The notes: generated by a model not told the origin, from the sequence alone. DNA of 64,000 nucleotides from Gnetum montanum (GCA_015680685.1 MNCI01003573.1:1250053-1314052); one strand, 5' to 3'. Positions 24,409-38,087 are shown, numbered from the stretch's first letter. Numbers and translations are program-made.

Positions 24409-25259
24409 TTAGAAAAGGAAAGGATAATACATATATAATACTCCAATGCCCAACCATACAAATCACAAGCATTCACACATGATCCAATCAAATTTCATAG
24501 ATCTTAAGTTCCTAAGTACACAAGTTGTAGGATGTGAAAGCTGACTGTGATAGTTGTTGTCTTCTTAAATATACTTATGAAGCTTAATTGTATTATTAAG
24601 TGCAATTGAGACACATGATTTTTATCATTTTATAATTTAGTTGTCTACAATTAACAAGAAGTTTAAACCTAATTTATAAATGAATTAAACTAATCTAGTT
24701 TCTAATTAATAACTAACTATCCTAACATAAGTATCCAGTCCCACTTTTCATGCACATCTTGAACACATATAATGTTGCTAGGTTATCAAACATTAAGTGT
24801 TTTTGGGATTACCAAGCATCATATGCATGCTTGAAGTGGTCATACTTATGTGCTTAATTAAGTACTATTTAATCTAGCTAGCTTACTTTAGCTTAATTAC
24901 TTGGTAGTAGTAAATGAAGTTGCACAAAACATTAAATGCATGAATAAAATATTAAAGCTAGCCAAGGTGCTACAAGTTTTGATAGAAAAGATTGTCTTTA
25001 TTACTACACACACTACTGTGCTCAAGTATAATAGTGCTTGAAATAAAGATCTGTACACTCAATGACTTCTAATGTGGGCACTTTGGAAAATATTCTAACT
25101 CTAGAGACAAGAAACTACAAGAGCTCTGCTATGCTATGATATGATAAAAAATTTATTCAAACTATGATATTTAACACCTGACATCATCTCTTGGATCCTG
25201 ATATTGAGTATCTGATATTAGGGCTTTGATATCAGAGCTAGGCCAAATATGGTTCATCA
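24409..25259 (-). repeat. 3' LTR of element B
   Basis: It starts TGATGAACCATATTTGG (25,259, minus) after a purine-rich GTGGAGG. It shares the GATATC-rich U3 and the CACACACTACTGTGCTCAAG block with the 5' copy. An AT stretch (ACATATATAATA) near 24,430 is absent from the 5' copy. Confidence 0.75.
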
Positions 25260-26845
25260 TACCTCCACGACTATATGAAAACTTGTCCTCAAGTGAACAA
25301 GAGGAGGAACAAGTTCCTTATAAAATACTAGAAAGGTATGGGATTATTGTTTGATATGCAAACTGACCTAGATGAAACAAATAGACTCTAAGTGTTCAAT
25401 TATACAAATTTATAATCTTTTACAAAACTAGGTGTTCATGACAATAGTATTGAATACCCTAGACAAAACTAGCATCTAACTCCTCTAGTAGCTAAAGAGC
25501 GAAGGAGAAGATTCAACAATCATGAAGGATCATCATTGCATGGTGCTGTTGCTTATCCTTTGGTGAAGATAGTCCCACTTCCAGTCTGTGCTTCCCACTA
25601 CAATCACAACAAGATTATGAATTAATATGCAATGTGTAACATACAACTTTAAGGTACCTTATCTTGTTGGTAATTACACTTGGCTAGGTTGTGATTATGG
25701 TGGATTTATTCCTTTAATTGTGTTTACAAGACACTAAAAAATAGGGTTTAATGGATAAGTTATCCATTATTACAATATGAAAATTCCAAATGGAATGAAA
25801 TGCTTGAAGAGGGTTTAAGAATTCACAACAATAAAAAGAGGATTTCACTAAAAAATGTTGTGGATATGTGCATAATTGGATTCCATTGATGAAGGCATGC
25901 AAAAGGATTTGATTGTGAGAATGTTTAGGGATAAAGAACTTAACTAATCCAACCAAAAGATATGTAAGTGAGTCCTCCCGAAAGTAGGCACATGCCCTTT
26001 GTTGCCCTTGCATAACTTCAAACCAAGGAGTTCATGAACCGCATGGATGATTAATGGTCATGGAAAGTTAAGTACAAAAACCTAGAAGAAACTAACTAAT
26101 AATTTTGACTCATCAAACTAAGACATTGAATAAGAACATGAAACCAGTAGTGAGGTGAGATATGTAAAGCATGAATGGATGAGAGTGAGAGTGGAATAGA
26201 GTTCCCGACTAAGGTAACATGAGGCCCCTTATGAATTTTGTGGTTAAATGATCTAATAAAATCCATCCTTAGCCTATACCAAAATTAACCATGTTCAGTG
26301 ACTTCACATCACACTCTAAGACTAGTCCATCTCCCTAAGATACAAGAGTGCTCCTATAGAACAACCACCATTATTTATTTTAGAAGAAAAGAGAACCAAG
26401 AAGTGAGAGAGGGCCTTAGTTAGAGGGGATCTTTAGGCATGGGTAACATGCATTTCTAGTTCCATAACTAGTGCTTGTAACCCATTTATTTTATCTAAAT
26501 GATGTGCTTTGAATTCCCATTGTTGTTTTTTTATTTTTTTTTGAAATGGGAACCACATCATACAAATACTTATTCAACTTCCTATTATTGGTCGACACAC
26601 AATGGTAAGAAATCCATGAAAACACACATGCATCCAAGTAAGCAAGAAGACACAAAGAATATTGAGTCCCTTCGAAGTCACACCCTATTCAAACCTTTGA
26701 ATCCTTTCCAAATTCAAAAACTACTAAGGTCATAAGTTTTTTAAAGTTTTATTAATGAAAAAGGAACCTCATACTTCTAGAAGAAGAAAAACCATAGAAT
26801 TTGTGCTTAGGATTGTGGAAAGGTTTGACTTGTTGTATGTTGACC
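25260..26845 (-). other. 3' untranslated region of element B
   Basis: It lies between the integrase C-terminus and the 3' LTR. ORFs at 25,714-26,013 (minus) and 26,499-26,735 (plus) have no recognisable domain. Athila elements often carry an env-like ORF here, but I cannot see one. Confidence 0.45.
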
Positions 26846-26849
26846 AGTT

Positions 26850-27890
26850 GCTTCTTATCTAGGCTCTCAAGCTTGTAGATCAACATGGCTCAAAAAGGGA
26901 AAGTTTTGTAAATGATATAAGGTCCTTCCCACAATGTTTGGAACTTAGTTTATTGAGGTATGTATGTGGGGTTCTAGTAGAGGACCTTATCTCCTAGATG
27001 AAATTTAACTTTCATAATTCTAAAGTCATGGCACATTTTGTTAAATGCCTTGTGCAACTCATTATATGAAAAGGTTACCAATTGGTTCTTGTCTAGAAGG
27101 TTGAGATTCATTAATCTTTCTTTTTATGCTAGACTTAAGCCAAAGTTAAGATCATAGGTTGTTGAAAGTGTACAAAGCTCAGATTGAATAAGAAGTGTTG
27201 GTAATTCTTTGTACACAACCTCATAGGGAGAATAGCCTATAGGGAGTTTTCATGTTAAGCAGTAGGCTCAAAGGGCATCATTGAGTTTTATGCTCTAGTC
27301 TCTCCTATATTTGCTAACAGTCCTCATTAGGATCTTTTGTGATTTCCCTATTTGTAACCTTAGCTTGACCATTGGCTTGGGGGTGGTACGGTGTTATTAG
27401 TTTATAAAGTGGGTTCCATTATCAGAAATTAATGCATATGGCACATCAAACCTATTTACAACATTTTGTTATACAGACCAAGTAGTAGTAGAAGATGTAC
27501 AGTCGATGGCAACTACTGCTTTTGCCCATTTTGTACAACAGTCAACAACGACTATAATGTATGCTTTTTCATTTGACATGGGCATGATGGGACCCATGAA
27601 GTTAATGCCCTAGATGTTGAAGGGTTCCAATGGTTAAATCCGCTACTGAAGTCTATCCATTTGAGCAATCATTCCACCATCTCATTGGTAGCATTCACAA
27701 GAGTGGAAAAATTGGTGAGCATCCCTAAAAATCATTACCCAATAATACCCTACCATTAGTATTTTAATGGCCATGCATCTCCCAGCATAGTGGTCCCCAT
27801 ATGAAACCTCACAAACGTCCTGAGAACATGCAATTCATTAGCATTAGGGATACACCAACAAACTAGGCCATCATTGCACACCTTATAGAG
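26850..27890 (-). pseudogene. Element B integrase, broken
   Basis: The N-terminal zinc-binding part reads SYGDHYAGRCMAIKIL and HSCECYQWDGG. The core has NFMGPIMPMSNEKAYIIVVV and DVPYALISDNGTHF (second catalytic Asp). The C-terminal part gives SPYEVVYKELPTLL, FHLGDKVLYYNPTYIPQ-like text with a stop, and FQTLWEGPYIIY. It would insert the cDNA into host chromatin. The segment where the catalytic Glu should lie is frameshifted, and stops occur throughout. Confidence 0.75.
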
Positions 27891-27989
27891 GTGTCCATTG
27901 ATCTGCATGAAGCATTTTACTTGGTGAAGAAACTATTATTTCATTTGGTGGTCCAATCCTTGTGGTATCTCTTGAATAAGGAAATAGGT

Positions 27990-29110
27990 AATAATGTTAT
28001 CATACCATTTAGGATTTATGGGAAACTATTCAGTTATAACCCCAACGAAGAAGAGTTCATTAGAAAATAGATTAGATAGTGGCCTTCTCTTTGTTGTCCC
28101 ATGGAAACCAAGACAAGTGGTCAATGATCACATTCTTAGTGCCTATAGAATTAGAGTTTCTACAAATTTCTTCTTTAGCTATTGGAATGCTTTTTCACAT
28201 TCCTTGGTCCAGAGAAATGGAGCATCTTTTTTTGTTAGCTCAACCAATGATTTTGTGATCTTAGAGAAATTCTCTATGATACACTAGTAGTAGCTAGTGT
28301 GTCTAAAGAGTGACTGAACATCTTTAATAGTTTCTAGTTGGTAAGTGATTCCTTGGATGACCTTTATCATTTTGAGGTTAACCTCAATTCTTCGTTGTGA
28401 GATTTTGTGCCCTAATACAATGTCCTCCTAGACCATTAGATGACTCTTTTTCCAATTGAGCCACAAGTTTTTTTTCAAATATCTTTTTAGTACTTACTCA
28501 AGGTAGTCCACGGCTTTCTTGAATGTAGTGTCACAAGAGGAGAAATCATCCATAAAGGCTTTTAATTCACTACTGATCTGCTACTGAAAGATGCTTAAGA
28601 CTAGGCATTGGAATGTAGCAGGATTATTGTAGAGATCAAAATGCATCTTGCAATATGCAAAGGTCTCCTAGGAACTCGTAAATGTTGTTTTGGCCTGGTC
28701 CTTTGGCACAATCTAGATTTGGTTATAGAAACTATAGCCATCTAAAAGATTGTAATAGTAATTCCTTGATATGGTATCCAACACTTGATAACTCAATGAG
28801 AATGGATAATGATCCTTGAATGTTGCCATATTCAATAGTCAAAAATCAATATAGACCCACCACTTACCATTTTTATTTAGCATAATTATGAGTGGACTAA
28901 CCCACTCACTATCTAAAATGGGATAGATAAACCTTGCATTAAAGAGTTGTTCAATTTCTTCACTGATGATCTACTTCAATTTGGGATTTAAGCATCTCTA
29001 TATTTGCCTCTTTGGCTTCATGGAAAGGTCAATGTAGATATGATGCTAGCATATCCTAGGATCAATCCCTGTGAGTTTAGGATACAACCAAGAAAAGGCT
29101 ATTGACCATT
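27990..29110 (-). pseudogene. Element B reverse transcriptase, with RNase H mostly deleted
   Basis: RT motifs: SELKAFMDDFSSCDTTFKK (F-M-D-D in place of Y-[VM]-D-D) near 28,560, then GHKISQRRIEVNLKMIKVI and [18 protein letters not shown]. The next recognisable text, LFSNELFFVG and FLIQEIPQGLDHQMK (27,900-28,080), normally lies after RNase H. Most of the RNase H core is therefore missing. The 97-aa plus-strand ORF at 27,994-28,287 is a shadow of this region. Confidence 0.75.
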
Positions 29111-29489
29111 TATCAACCACATTTAACAACATCTATTTCTATTCTAAAGTAAGATTTGCATTGATTATTACCAGCTTTCCATTTTTTAAGAATGCATATT
29201 CCATGCCAGTAGGTAGAGTTTTAACTCAAGGGGCTCTTTCTTAAAGTTTTTGGGAATTACACAACTCTTCCCAATAGGTATCATTATTTGTATTATTGAA
29301 GAGTTGGTGATGAACTTGCTATAGTTTATCCATGCCTACCACATAAGTGCATGTTAGGGTCTCAGTAGGTTCCATGCACATTGTGCATCTTTTAGGATAA
29401 ATGGTCAGCCATTGGGTACCCTCTTATTTTGTGGTTGTTGCATAAAAATGCCTTTGAATATCTACTTTACGTGCACATTGTCTACATGT

Positions 29490-29960
29490 GGAAATAGATG
29501 CTTGTTTCATGGATCAATGTTTCTACACATAATTGCACCTTGTATTGCTATACATGATGCATGAACCTCTCTTCTTCTTGATCTTTTTGAATGCATTTCC
29601 TTAGATATCTCTAGGGAAAGATCTTTGATGTCCATTCTTACATCAATAGTGCTTAGCCATGCCATTCCCATGATGATTAAAAAGTTTCCTTTACAATTCT
29701 CAACCTTGATTACTAGAAAATTAGCAAGATAAGACCACCCACAAACAGTGATCACAATGTCTTCTATTAATTCCAATGGAGCAGTCTATCAATTCTGATT
29801 GGATATTAGTCTTCTTGAGGGGCAACAAGTTCCAAGAAGCATACATCTCATGAGAAATTAAGTTCACATAGGAACCTAAATCAAGAAGATCTTTACATGG
29901 TTCATTCCTAGAAATTTGCAAATAGATAAGAGGACTCCCAAAATTATCTAATTTTTTAGG
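29490..29960 (-). pseudogene. Element B aspartic protease, broken
   Basis: Two overlapping frames: LLDLGSYVNLISHEMYASWN (active site D-L-G-S in place of D-S-G-S), then ANFLVIKVENCKGNFLIIMG and MAWLSTIDVRMDI. Order and length fit a retropepsin of about 130 residues. A one-frame shift near 29,750 separates the halves. Confidence 0.7.
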
Positions 29961-29999
29961 AAGGTTTCTAGCCTAGATCTAATCAGATATGGCATGAGT

Positions 30000-32521
30000 A
30001 AGCATAACAGTATGGATTCTAGGTGGAAATTGGTTTGAAATGGATTGGAAGGAATTAGATGCAGAGAGAGATGAAGAAGTAGGATTTCCAATTACATCCA
30101 TATGTGAGGGCTTAGGTGGACTACTGGGTTGAAGAAAAGGTCTTTTCTATGATCTAGTGTTTGAACCACTTGGCTAATGAACTGATCCTAGATTGATAGC
30201 CCTAGTAGCATTGTGTTGTTGTGGTTGGACTAGAAGTTCATCTTGCATAGATGAAGTAAGTGGTAGCTATGTTGAGGATGGAGGAACAAGTATAGGAATA
30301 GGAGGAGGATAAGGATAAAAAATGGTATTCCTCCTTAAATGTGTAGAATGAGTTTGATTATATTCAGGAGGGTAGTAGTGATGTTGGAAAGTAGAAATGT
30401 GACTAGAAGAGTCAAGTGGAGATAGAGGTTGTTGAACATAATACCCATATGAATCAAGTTATCTGTAAAGGTATTGCTAACTTGGTAGTGGTAGCACTCA
30501 TGATTTTGGTTGATGCTACTATTGATACTACTCATATGATTTCGGTGGAGTTCCACTTGGATAATACTATTGTTGCTAATGGAACTACTTGGGATTACCT
30601 TGAGGATAAGGAAATCTTCTGAGTATTTGCCTTTTTTCTAGTCATGGATTTAGTGCATACATCCTAAACTCTTGTAAGTGTGAGACAATGGGGGAACATC
30701 CCTTAGGATGTTCATATGAAAAAATGTTACATTCACCATCATCATCTAATTTAGTTTCTACAACTTTCTCTATTGCAGCAATCTTGCCCTTCTTTAATTG
30801 TCATGTTCAACTTCCTTTTGCTACCCATGATCATGATCACTACCTTGTTCTTTGGACTCTCTAGCAATTTTTAGGAAAACTTGAAATCTACTATCCATAG
30901 AGTCCAATAACTGATTTACCTTAGCCAAAATTTCAAAGGTAAATTTTTGAATTAGCAAGGTCTTTTGGTTCACCACCTCATCAAGTGATGATTCCTCCTC
31001 ACTATCACAAAATTAAACCTCCCTCTTGTGAATGGAAGGATTGCAATTGTATTCTTCTACACATTTTCATTTTCTCAACTCTTCTTCTTGTTTTTCTACC
31101 TACTCAATCAGCCTTTAGATTTGATGGGCTCTTAATTTTCACAATCGTCCTTGGCCATAGACTCCAAGAGTTCTCCTTAGTTCTAATTGGAGACCATCTA
31201 TGATATGGCAAAGTTGTTCCTGTTGAGGACAACCATGGCCAAAACAACTATGTAATAGAGAATAGTATTGATCCATGGCAACATCCAAGTGTTCATGTGT
31301 CCCTTGTTTCCATCCTTGGATTTGCCTCCTCAATTTGGACACTCGCGAGTACATCTAATATTTGTCATTAAATAGTTCAAGCATTATCATACATTGTCTA
31401 ATGGATTCTGATTCTAAGGATGAGTACCAACTTTCTACTTCTCTAATGAGTATCCTCAAAAGCAACTTAAGCTTTTGCTAGTCTTTATCTATATTTTACA
31501 AGGCATAGGCATCATGGAAAGCTTGATGATAGTTTTGCAAATTAGAGCTATATTCCCCTTCAAACCTAGGGATATTGTTCATGTCTAGCCTCTTGATCTG
31601 ACTATTCTTTACATGCTTTGTAGGAATTTTCACTACCTCTACAATGTTTAGCATGTTATGGATAGTGATCAAAGGCTCATAGAGGCCATGATTCTAGTGC
31701 CTACAATGCCCTCTACTACCACTTCATTGATGGAAATGGGCCTCTCTTGAATGCTAACACCCCTTTTCTTGACTTGCTTGATGATCCCTATGATCATCTT
31801 GGTCTCATTAGTCATCTGCATTACAATTACATCCCCTATGGTTGTGTTTAGAGCTATAAGAGGAAGAAGAATATGATGAAAGTGAAGAGGAAGGAGGAAT
31901 AGCACCATCATGATGCCTACCACCCCCTCTTCAATGATCATGGCCACAATCACAATCATGTTTCTTATCTAGATCCCTACCATGACTCTACTCCTTAGAT
32001 TCACCTTTGTCATTAGATCCATTCTTACCAGAACTAGGATTGTGGATCATAGACTACAGGTTCTAGTTTTGACCTCCTTCACAAAAGTCAAATAGAGGAG
32101 TTTCTCTAAATGGAAAATACCCAGAGAAGGATTCTCCACAATATTTTTGATATGTCAAGTATGGGGAATCATTGAACCACTTCTCCTTTATAGATTTGTA
32201 ATGCTACTCTAGTTGTTGATCCCTTAGATGTTATGTATCAGTGGTGTCATTACTATCCTGCACAACATACTTAGCATGAAGTCCTTGGAGGCCCAATTGC
32301 ATAAGAGTTTGTTGGAGCATCATAGGAACAAATTGATCAAGTAGAAACATGATGTTTCCCTCCATGCCATGCCACCATAGTAGTTCATCCTAGTGTAGGA
32401 TGAAGGTGAAATTGGACGCATACTCCTGAGGATGATCATATACCACTCTGTATTGTTGGGGTCCCTGCTAATTTACTCGATCAAACTTGGGTGGAGAATC
32501 ACTCCTATGAGAAGAAGACAT
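30000..32521 (-). pseudogene. Element B gag, broken
   Basis: Start ATG at 32,521-32,519: MSSSHRSDSPPKFDR, then VVYDHPQEYASNFTFIL, matching the gag starts at 13,316 and 63,125. A low-complexity segment near 31,860-31,990 is His/Ser/Gly rich (HDGAIPPSSLSSYSSSS). The gag domain proper follows: IPRFEGEYSSNLQNYHQ, SRVSKLRRQIQGWKQG (31,139-31,354), YYSLLHSCFGHGCPQQEQ. Numerous stops. It would package element RNA. Confidence 0.75.
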
Positions 32522-32637
32522 CTTGTATTAGAAAATAAGAAATGCAGTGTGCTTCTTAAAATTGTTGTAATTATTTTAATGTATCACATGACTTTAGGGT
32601 TTGTTCCAATGATTTTGAATAATTTTTCACTAAGTCT

Positions 32638-34923
32638 TGTAGCGACTAAAAACGTTGGTGGTTGGAACACCGAGAGGTCACCGGGTGTATAGCCTAACCC
32701 TGGATTCATGCGAGGGCCATGCTAGAGTAAACGAAAGTGGGGCACCATAAACGGTCTGGTCGATTAGATAGGGATTGAATTGGTGTACAATAACCTTTTG
32801 TAAATACTTGTTTTAAAGATGTTATGTGTAAGTTAAGTGATAAGAGACAAATGTAAAATGATAGAGAATAATGAAAAATATGAGAATAACAAAACAAAAC
32901 AAAATAGGCTTGAGTGAGAAAGTGCACCACCCCAAGATTGAGGGATTTGATCTCTATTTGGTTGAAGGTGAACAACTGATGTGCAGTGTGGATAGGCACA
33001 ACTTACAATGAAGCAGTATGGTCACAGCTCCTTGAACTACTGCCAACAACTTGCTAACAGGAACCTTTTGCATGGCAGTCTCTTTGCCATAGCTAATCGC
33101 TAGAAAGCCAAAATGCCAAAATGCTAACCAAGAAGCCAATTGCCAGAAAAGATATTGCAAAAGCTAATAATGCCAAAATCCAACCACGCTCAAAAAGCCA
33201 ACCACAAGAAAGATGATTCCAAAAGACAACCCCTTTGAACATTGTTTTCTAGGGTATTTATAGAGTCAGATGCAAGAGAGAAATGTGGTTTGGATGCCAT
33301 GTGTTTTGGGTCCCACAGAGTGCAAACATGAATGTGTTATGCTACTGTGTGTAATGTTGGATGTGAAACCTACTATGCTATGACCATACCACTCAAACTA
33401 CATGTGCCAAGATCCAGGGAACTACGATGTTTGTTACAAAGAATGCCAACAATGAATGCAAAATGGAGCCTTTGCTCTTGGACTACATCTTCCCTACTCT
33501 AACAAATATGGTTAAGCATAGGAAAAACTTTGGGAATGATCAAGGGGGTGCAAAATAAAGCAAACTTGCTAATTTTTTCTGTTGAAGAAATGCTGGAATG
33601 GGAGTGACCATTGCCAACAAGCCCTAGAGCTAACCAGAGATGTCCTAATGCTTTCATGTGAGTGTTACACTATTTACATTGCCTAGTGTATTGGCGAAAA
33701 GTAAACACCCACACATTATGTTGTGCTATGCTTTGTAGTGTAGCATAGCATACCCACCTGTCTTGAGGGAAAACTTGCCCAAAAGGCAAAAATACCCTAC
33801 TAGGCAAGAAACTGCAATAATTGGCAACCCTACTTTCCAAGTTGGAAGGTATTGGGACCTGTGAGGTTCATCCTTGGGACACTTTTAGGCTTTGTGTCCC
33901 CGCTACGCTATGCTACACTATGCAATGTAGCACAACGTAGTAGCCAGTGTGACATGAATTCTTGTTTGATCTACAATGCTTTGTTAAGAAACTTTGCTTG
34001 GAGCCTAAGGGAAAAGTGGGACAGGTAGTCTTAGAGGTTGGAGTATGGCCAAGTGCAATTCTCTTGCTAGAATCACTTGGTAGAGGACCTTCATGCATTC
34101 TATCCCTAGTACATTGTCTTACGCTGCGTAGCGTAGCATAATGTAGCATCCTATGTTGCTTGGATTCTGACTCATTTTGCAGACATTTTGTCATGGGATG
34201 ATGATCATGTCCTAGCGTGATGGAAAAACAAGCATGCTTGATGGTTAAGGCAGGGGAAAATATGTTCACTTCACCAAAATCAGTCTATGCGAAAGCATTT
34301 CCATAGCAGAACCTTGCTACGCTATGTAGCGTAGCATAGCGTAGCACTCAAATGAAGAGGACCTTTAATAGAATTTGCCACATTTTTGCTACGTCATGTT
34401 GTTCATCCTTCGAGGATGAAATGGGGTAGGTACCCTAGGGGCTAAGTCATTGTCAATCTGCATCTCTGGTTCCTGTTCAGTCTCCTCATGGCCTGCTACG
34501 CTGTGCAGCATAGCGTAGCGTAGCATGTTCCTATAGTTAGAAAACATGTTGAACTATTTAGTCCACCCTAAACACCTTCGATAACTCCTAGCATGGTCCC
34601 TAGGTAGATTGTCAGCAAGGTCAAGTGCCAAGTTGGGCAAGCTAGAGGGTGTAGCAAGCCTGTCAACCCAGGCGATAGAAAATTTGCTAGACTGTACGGT
34701 CTACGCTTAGTGCCTCTTTCATGTAAATTGGCTCCGTGGCTGGGTGCTACGTTGACTATGCTGTAGAGGATGGTAGGTAGGCCTGGAAGTAACTCTGTAG
34801 GCATTAGGACTTCTAGGGTGCCATGTCATCTGCATAGTCCATCATGCCACCATGCTTGCAAGGATCCTTGCCCAAATTTTAGGATTGCTGAATCATGAGA
34901 GTCTTGAAATTTATGGTGTTTTA
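32638..34923 (-). repeat. Solo LTR of the A/D (Tat) family inside the leader of element B
   Basis: Minus-strand start TAAAACACCATAAATTTC and end GTCGCTACA match the LTR of A (TGAAACACCACTAAATTC ... GTCGTTATA). It is flanked by AGTCT (32,633-32,637) and AGTCA (34,924-34,928), a 4/5 duplication. It has a TATA box (TATAAATA) at 33,255-33,262. It carries no internal region, so it is a recombination remnant. At 2,286 bp it is longer than the A and D LTRs. Confidence 0.85.
33690..34530. repeat. U3 palindrome repeats of the solo LTR
   Basis: TACGCTATG/CATAGCGTA-type inverted units cluster at 33,720-33,755, 33,900-33,945, 34,120-34,150, 34,315-34,350 and 34,495-34,530 (for example GCTACGCTATGTAGCGTAGC near 34,317). 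They occupy the same place as the TCTAGA palindromes of A and the AGCGTATACGCT palindromes of D, but the sequence differs. Confidence 0.75.
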
Positions 34924-34973
34924 AGTCATAGATAGCATACATAACAACTACAGATCCCTAGCAATGATGCCAA

Positions 34974-35854
34974 TGATGAGTGGCAAGGTACCCCTACACC
35001 CAACCATACAAATCACAGGCATCTGCACATGATTTGATCAAATTTTGTTGATCTTAAGTTCCTAAGTACAAAATTTCTAGGACATGAAAGCTAACTATGA
35101 CCATCATTGTCTTCTCAAATACACTTGTGGAGCTTAATTGTATGATTAAGTGTAATTCAGGCATATGATTTTTATTATTTTATAATTTATTCATCTATAA
35201 TTAACAAGTTAAACCCCAATTTATAAATCATTTAAGCTAACCTAATTGCTAATTAATAACTACCTATCCTAATATAAGTATTCAGTTCCACTTTATGTAC
35301 ACATCCTAAACATGTATAATGCTACTGGGTTACCAAATTTTAAGTGTTGTTGGGATTACCAAGCATCATATGCATGCTCGAAGTGTTCATACTTATGTGC
35401 TTAATTAACTACTATTTAATCTAGCTAGCTTACTTTAGCTTAATTACTTAGTAGTATTAAATGAAGTTGGATAAAACATTAAATGCATGAATAAAATATT
35501 AAATCTAGCCAAGGTGCTATAAGGTTTGATTAGAAAGCATGTCTTTATTTCTACACACACTACTATGCTCAAGTACAATTGTGCTTGAATAAAAATCCAT
35601 ACACTTAATGACTCCTATTGCAGGCACTTTAGAAAATATTCTAACTCTGGGGAAAAGAAGTTGCAAGAGATTTGCTATGTTTTAATGAAAAATTTTTTTA
35701 AACCATGTGCCCAAGTGCTATATTTATAGGCTGGCATACATCCCACAATATCAGATATTCGACATTGCCTCTTGGGCCTTGATATCAAGTATCCCATGTC
35801 AAGGCTTTGATATTGAATATCTAATATCAGAGCTAGGAAAAATATGGTTCATTA
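34974..35854 (-). repeat. 5' LTR of element B
   Basis: Ends ..CACTCATCA, then PBS-like TGGCATCATTGCTAGGGA (34,956-34,973). TATA (TATAAATA) at 35,721-35,728. It shares long blocks with the 3' LTR. The PBS resembles the initiator-Met type TGGTATCAGAGC only loosely. Confidence 0.8.
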
Positions 35855-35859
35855 ATCTA

Positions 35860-38087
35860 CAATGCATTTGTTGCTTGATCTTTGATACATCAAAGGATTT
35901 TCTTTGCAAAATTGCACTCTCATCATGTTGCTTGTTTGTAGTGCCAATTGATAGTAATTTTTGTTGATTGCTTCTTGTTGTTGAGTTGGCATTTTTTGCA
36001 TCATTGTTGTTCTCATTATTGTTAGCCCGAGTCTAAGTGTTAGGGGTTTCCTCTTGAAACTCCACCTCTGAACCGTGGTCAATGTTGACATAATTAACTA
36101 AAGGTAGCAACACGTTGTTCCCAAGGATTAAAATTTCACCTTCCTCATAGGGCAAGTGAATCTCTTGATGTATAGGGGATGAGACTACATAGAGCTTTGC
36201 TAACCATGGTCTTCCTAAGTTTAAGTTGAAAGCACATGTTTCAACCATTAGGAGGTTAGTAGAGGTAGGAAATTTCTCATTGACTATAAAATTGAAGGAA
36301 ATAGAACCTCTTACTGCTATTCATGATCCATTACATGTCTTGAGTGTTGAAGTAGTGGTCTCTTGAACGTTCTCAGTTAGGACTAGTTTGTTAACAATGG
36401 AATAGGTATCACATTCATGGCCACTCCATCATTCACATGAACATAATGTACCTTGTACCTACCAATGAATATAGTGATAAGGAGAGGAGAAAATAACACT
36501 TCTCCATTTCTAAAGTTAATCTTCACCTCATTGTCATGAATTTGAGCATTGGTTGTGCCTATTTTCCCTAAGTGAAGCTTGCTTAATGATAGAATGAATC
36601 AACTCTTTGTTGGTAGGCATGTCTCTATTCATAGGGATAGAGGTTAGCACTTGAGATAGTGCATCCCTATGTGTGGGAGAGGTCATGATCAAGTTGTATA
36701 GGCTTAGTGACATATTCTTTTACTTAAGGGCCTATTTGGCTTGCTCCATGGTTGCATGGAAATTCTTTCCCTTTTCTTACAATGTTTTGGCCTTAGTAGC
36801 TCTAACCTCCTCCATTCTCCCTTGGATTTGTGGCTTGGGTTGTAATGTATGTGCCTTGGGCCCCTTATCCATGGATGTGGTTGATCCTGATGTAGGCCTT
36901 GGCTAATTACCTTTAGTGGGCTTATTTGTTGATTTGGCAATAAGCTTCTTGCTAACCTCTAAGTTGTGGACCACTATAGGTGGGCTTTGATCATGTGTCA
37001 TTGTGGTCTTACTTGTGGAAGGTGGAAGAACTTAGATAATAAAGGATTCCTTAGGCATTTGAGGATTCACAACTTGTTGGTTATATGTTGTGATGTTGAA
37101 GCCATTGAAAGGGGGATATGTATGATGAAAGGCTTCTTAGGGACCAAAGGATGTGGGACCTAGATGATGAAGGGCTATCTTGGCTATGTGTTTTTGGATC
37201 ATGGTGGTGCTCTAGTGACAAAAAATTCCCTAGGGGGATCAATCCATTTGGTTTTCAGAAATAAGATCATAATATAGGAATCATTGTTAGCACTTGGAGA
37301 GTTGGGCTCATTCACTACCAGCTCCCCATGGTTTATCATCTTCTAGAGGTCATCCTTTAATGATAGGAAAAAATTGGTATCATGACCAACCATTTGATGA
37401 TAATGGTAATACCTATCTAGCCTGAAGTACCTCAACACTTACTAAGTCATTTAAAGTGTACCTAGTAAAGTCATTTACTACACTTTTGTAAATGGAAAAG
37501 AGGTGAGTTTTAACAATAAGCTCTAGAATCTTGTTAAGTGTTGAGTTCCAACTTTAAATGAACCTTTTCACTAGTTCAAGTGGCCCCTACCTCACCTTCA
37601 TCAATTAGCCTAATGTAGCATCCAACATCAAGTTGTATCTAAAGTGATTGAAAAATTAGCTAGTGAAGTCCTTAAGGGAAGAGATGGAATACCTAGATAA
37701 GGTTTGATACCAATCTAGAGTCTTTCCCTTAAGAGACATGGGAAATATTCTTAGTATTGTGTGATGCCAAGGTTGTAAGAAGAAGCACTCAGATCAAAAG
37801 GTTACTAGATGTGCATTGGGATCCCTTTCACCATTGTATTTAATGAAGTTTAGAATACAAGAGCATGTAGGAAAGGTTACTTGAGGCATAGTAGGACTTA
37901 TAGGATCATCTTGAGAGAAATCTAGAACTTTGACCATCTAAGTTATGTTGGCCTTAAGTTTTTGCAGTTCCTTGTTAAAGTTTGGGATCATTTGAAATGT
38001 TTGATCTAAGCCTTGGGGCATCCTTGTGGGTTATGTTGCTTATATTGATGGTTGAGGAAGAAGTTGTGAGGCATGTGACCTCATAAT
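35860..38087 (-). pseudogene. Element H gag (middle/C-terminal) and protease fragment
   Basis: Gag part: LDFSQDDPISPTMPQVTFP, YNGERDPNAHLVTF and FPMSLKGKTLDWYQTL align with VDFYHDDPISPSV, YNGEMDPNAHLITF and FPMSLLGRALDWYRAL of D. A linker piece near 36,600 (LTSIPMNRDMPTNKE) and protease text VHVNDGVAMNVIPIP, NLNLGRPWLAKLYVVSSP, QEIHLPYEEGEILI follow (36,000-36,480). The active-site first Asp reads Asn. Its upstream half lies at 54.5-56.2 kb, beyond element D; its downstream side was cut by B at 35,854. Confidence 0.8.

Larger units (their letters stand above)
24409..35854 (-). mobile_element. Element B: decayed Athila-like Ty3/gypsy retrotransposon
   Basis: 5' LTR 34,974-35,854, gag 30,000-32,521, protease 29.5-29.95 kb, RT 28.3-29.1 kb, integrase 26.85-27.9 kb, 3' LTR 24,409-25,259, all on the minus strand. 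Flanks TTCTA (24,404-24,408) and ATCTA (35,855-35,859) are a 4/5 match to a target duplication. The integrase-proximal text IPQGL and FLHQVKCF follows the Athila pattern. A solo LTR of the A/D family sits between the LTR and gag. Many stops are present. Confidence 0.8.

Noticed and set aside
27994-28287. 97-aa plus-strand ORF
   Set aside because: Opposite strand of the B RT/integrase junction; minus-strand reading gives Athila-like text.
31669-31959. 96-aa minus-strand ORF rich in Ile/Met
   Set aside because: Off-frame reading of the His/Ser-rich part of B gag; the correct frame matches the gag at 63.1 kb.
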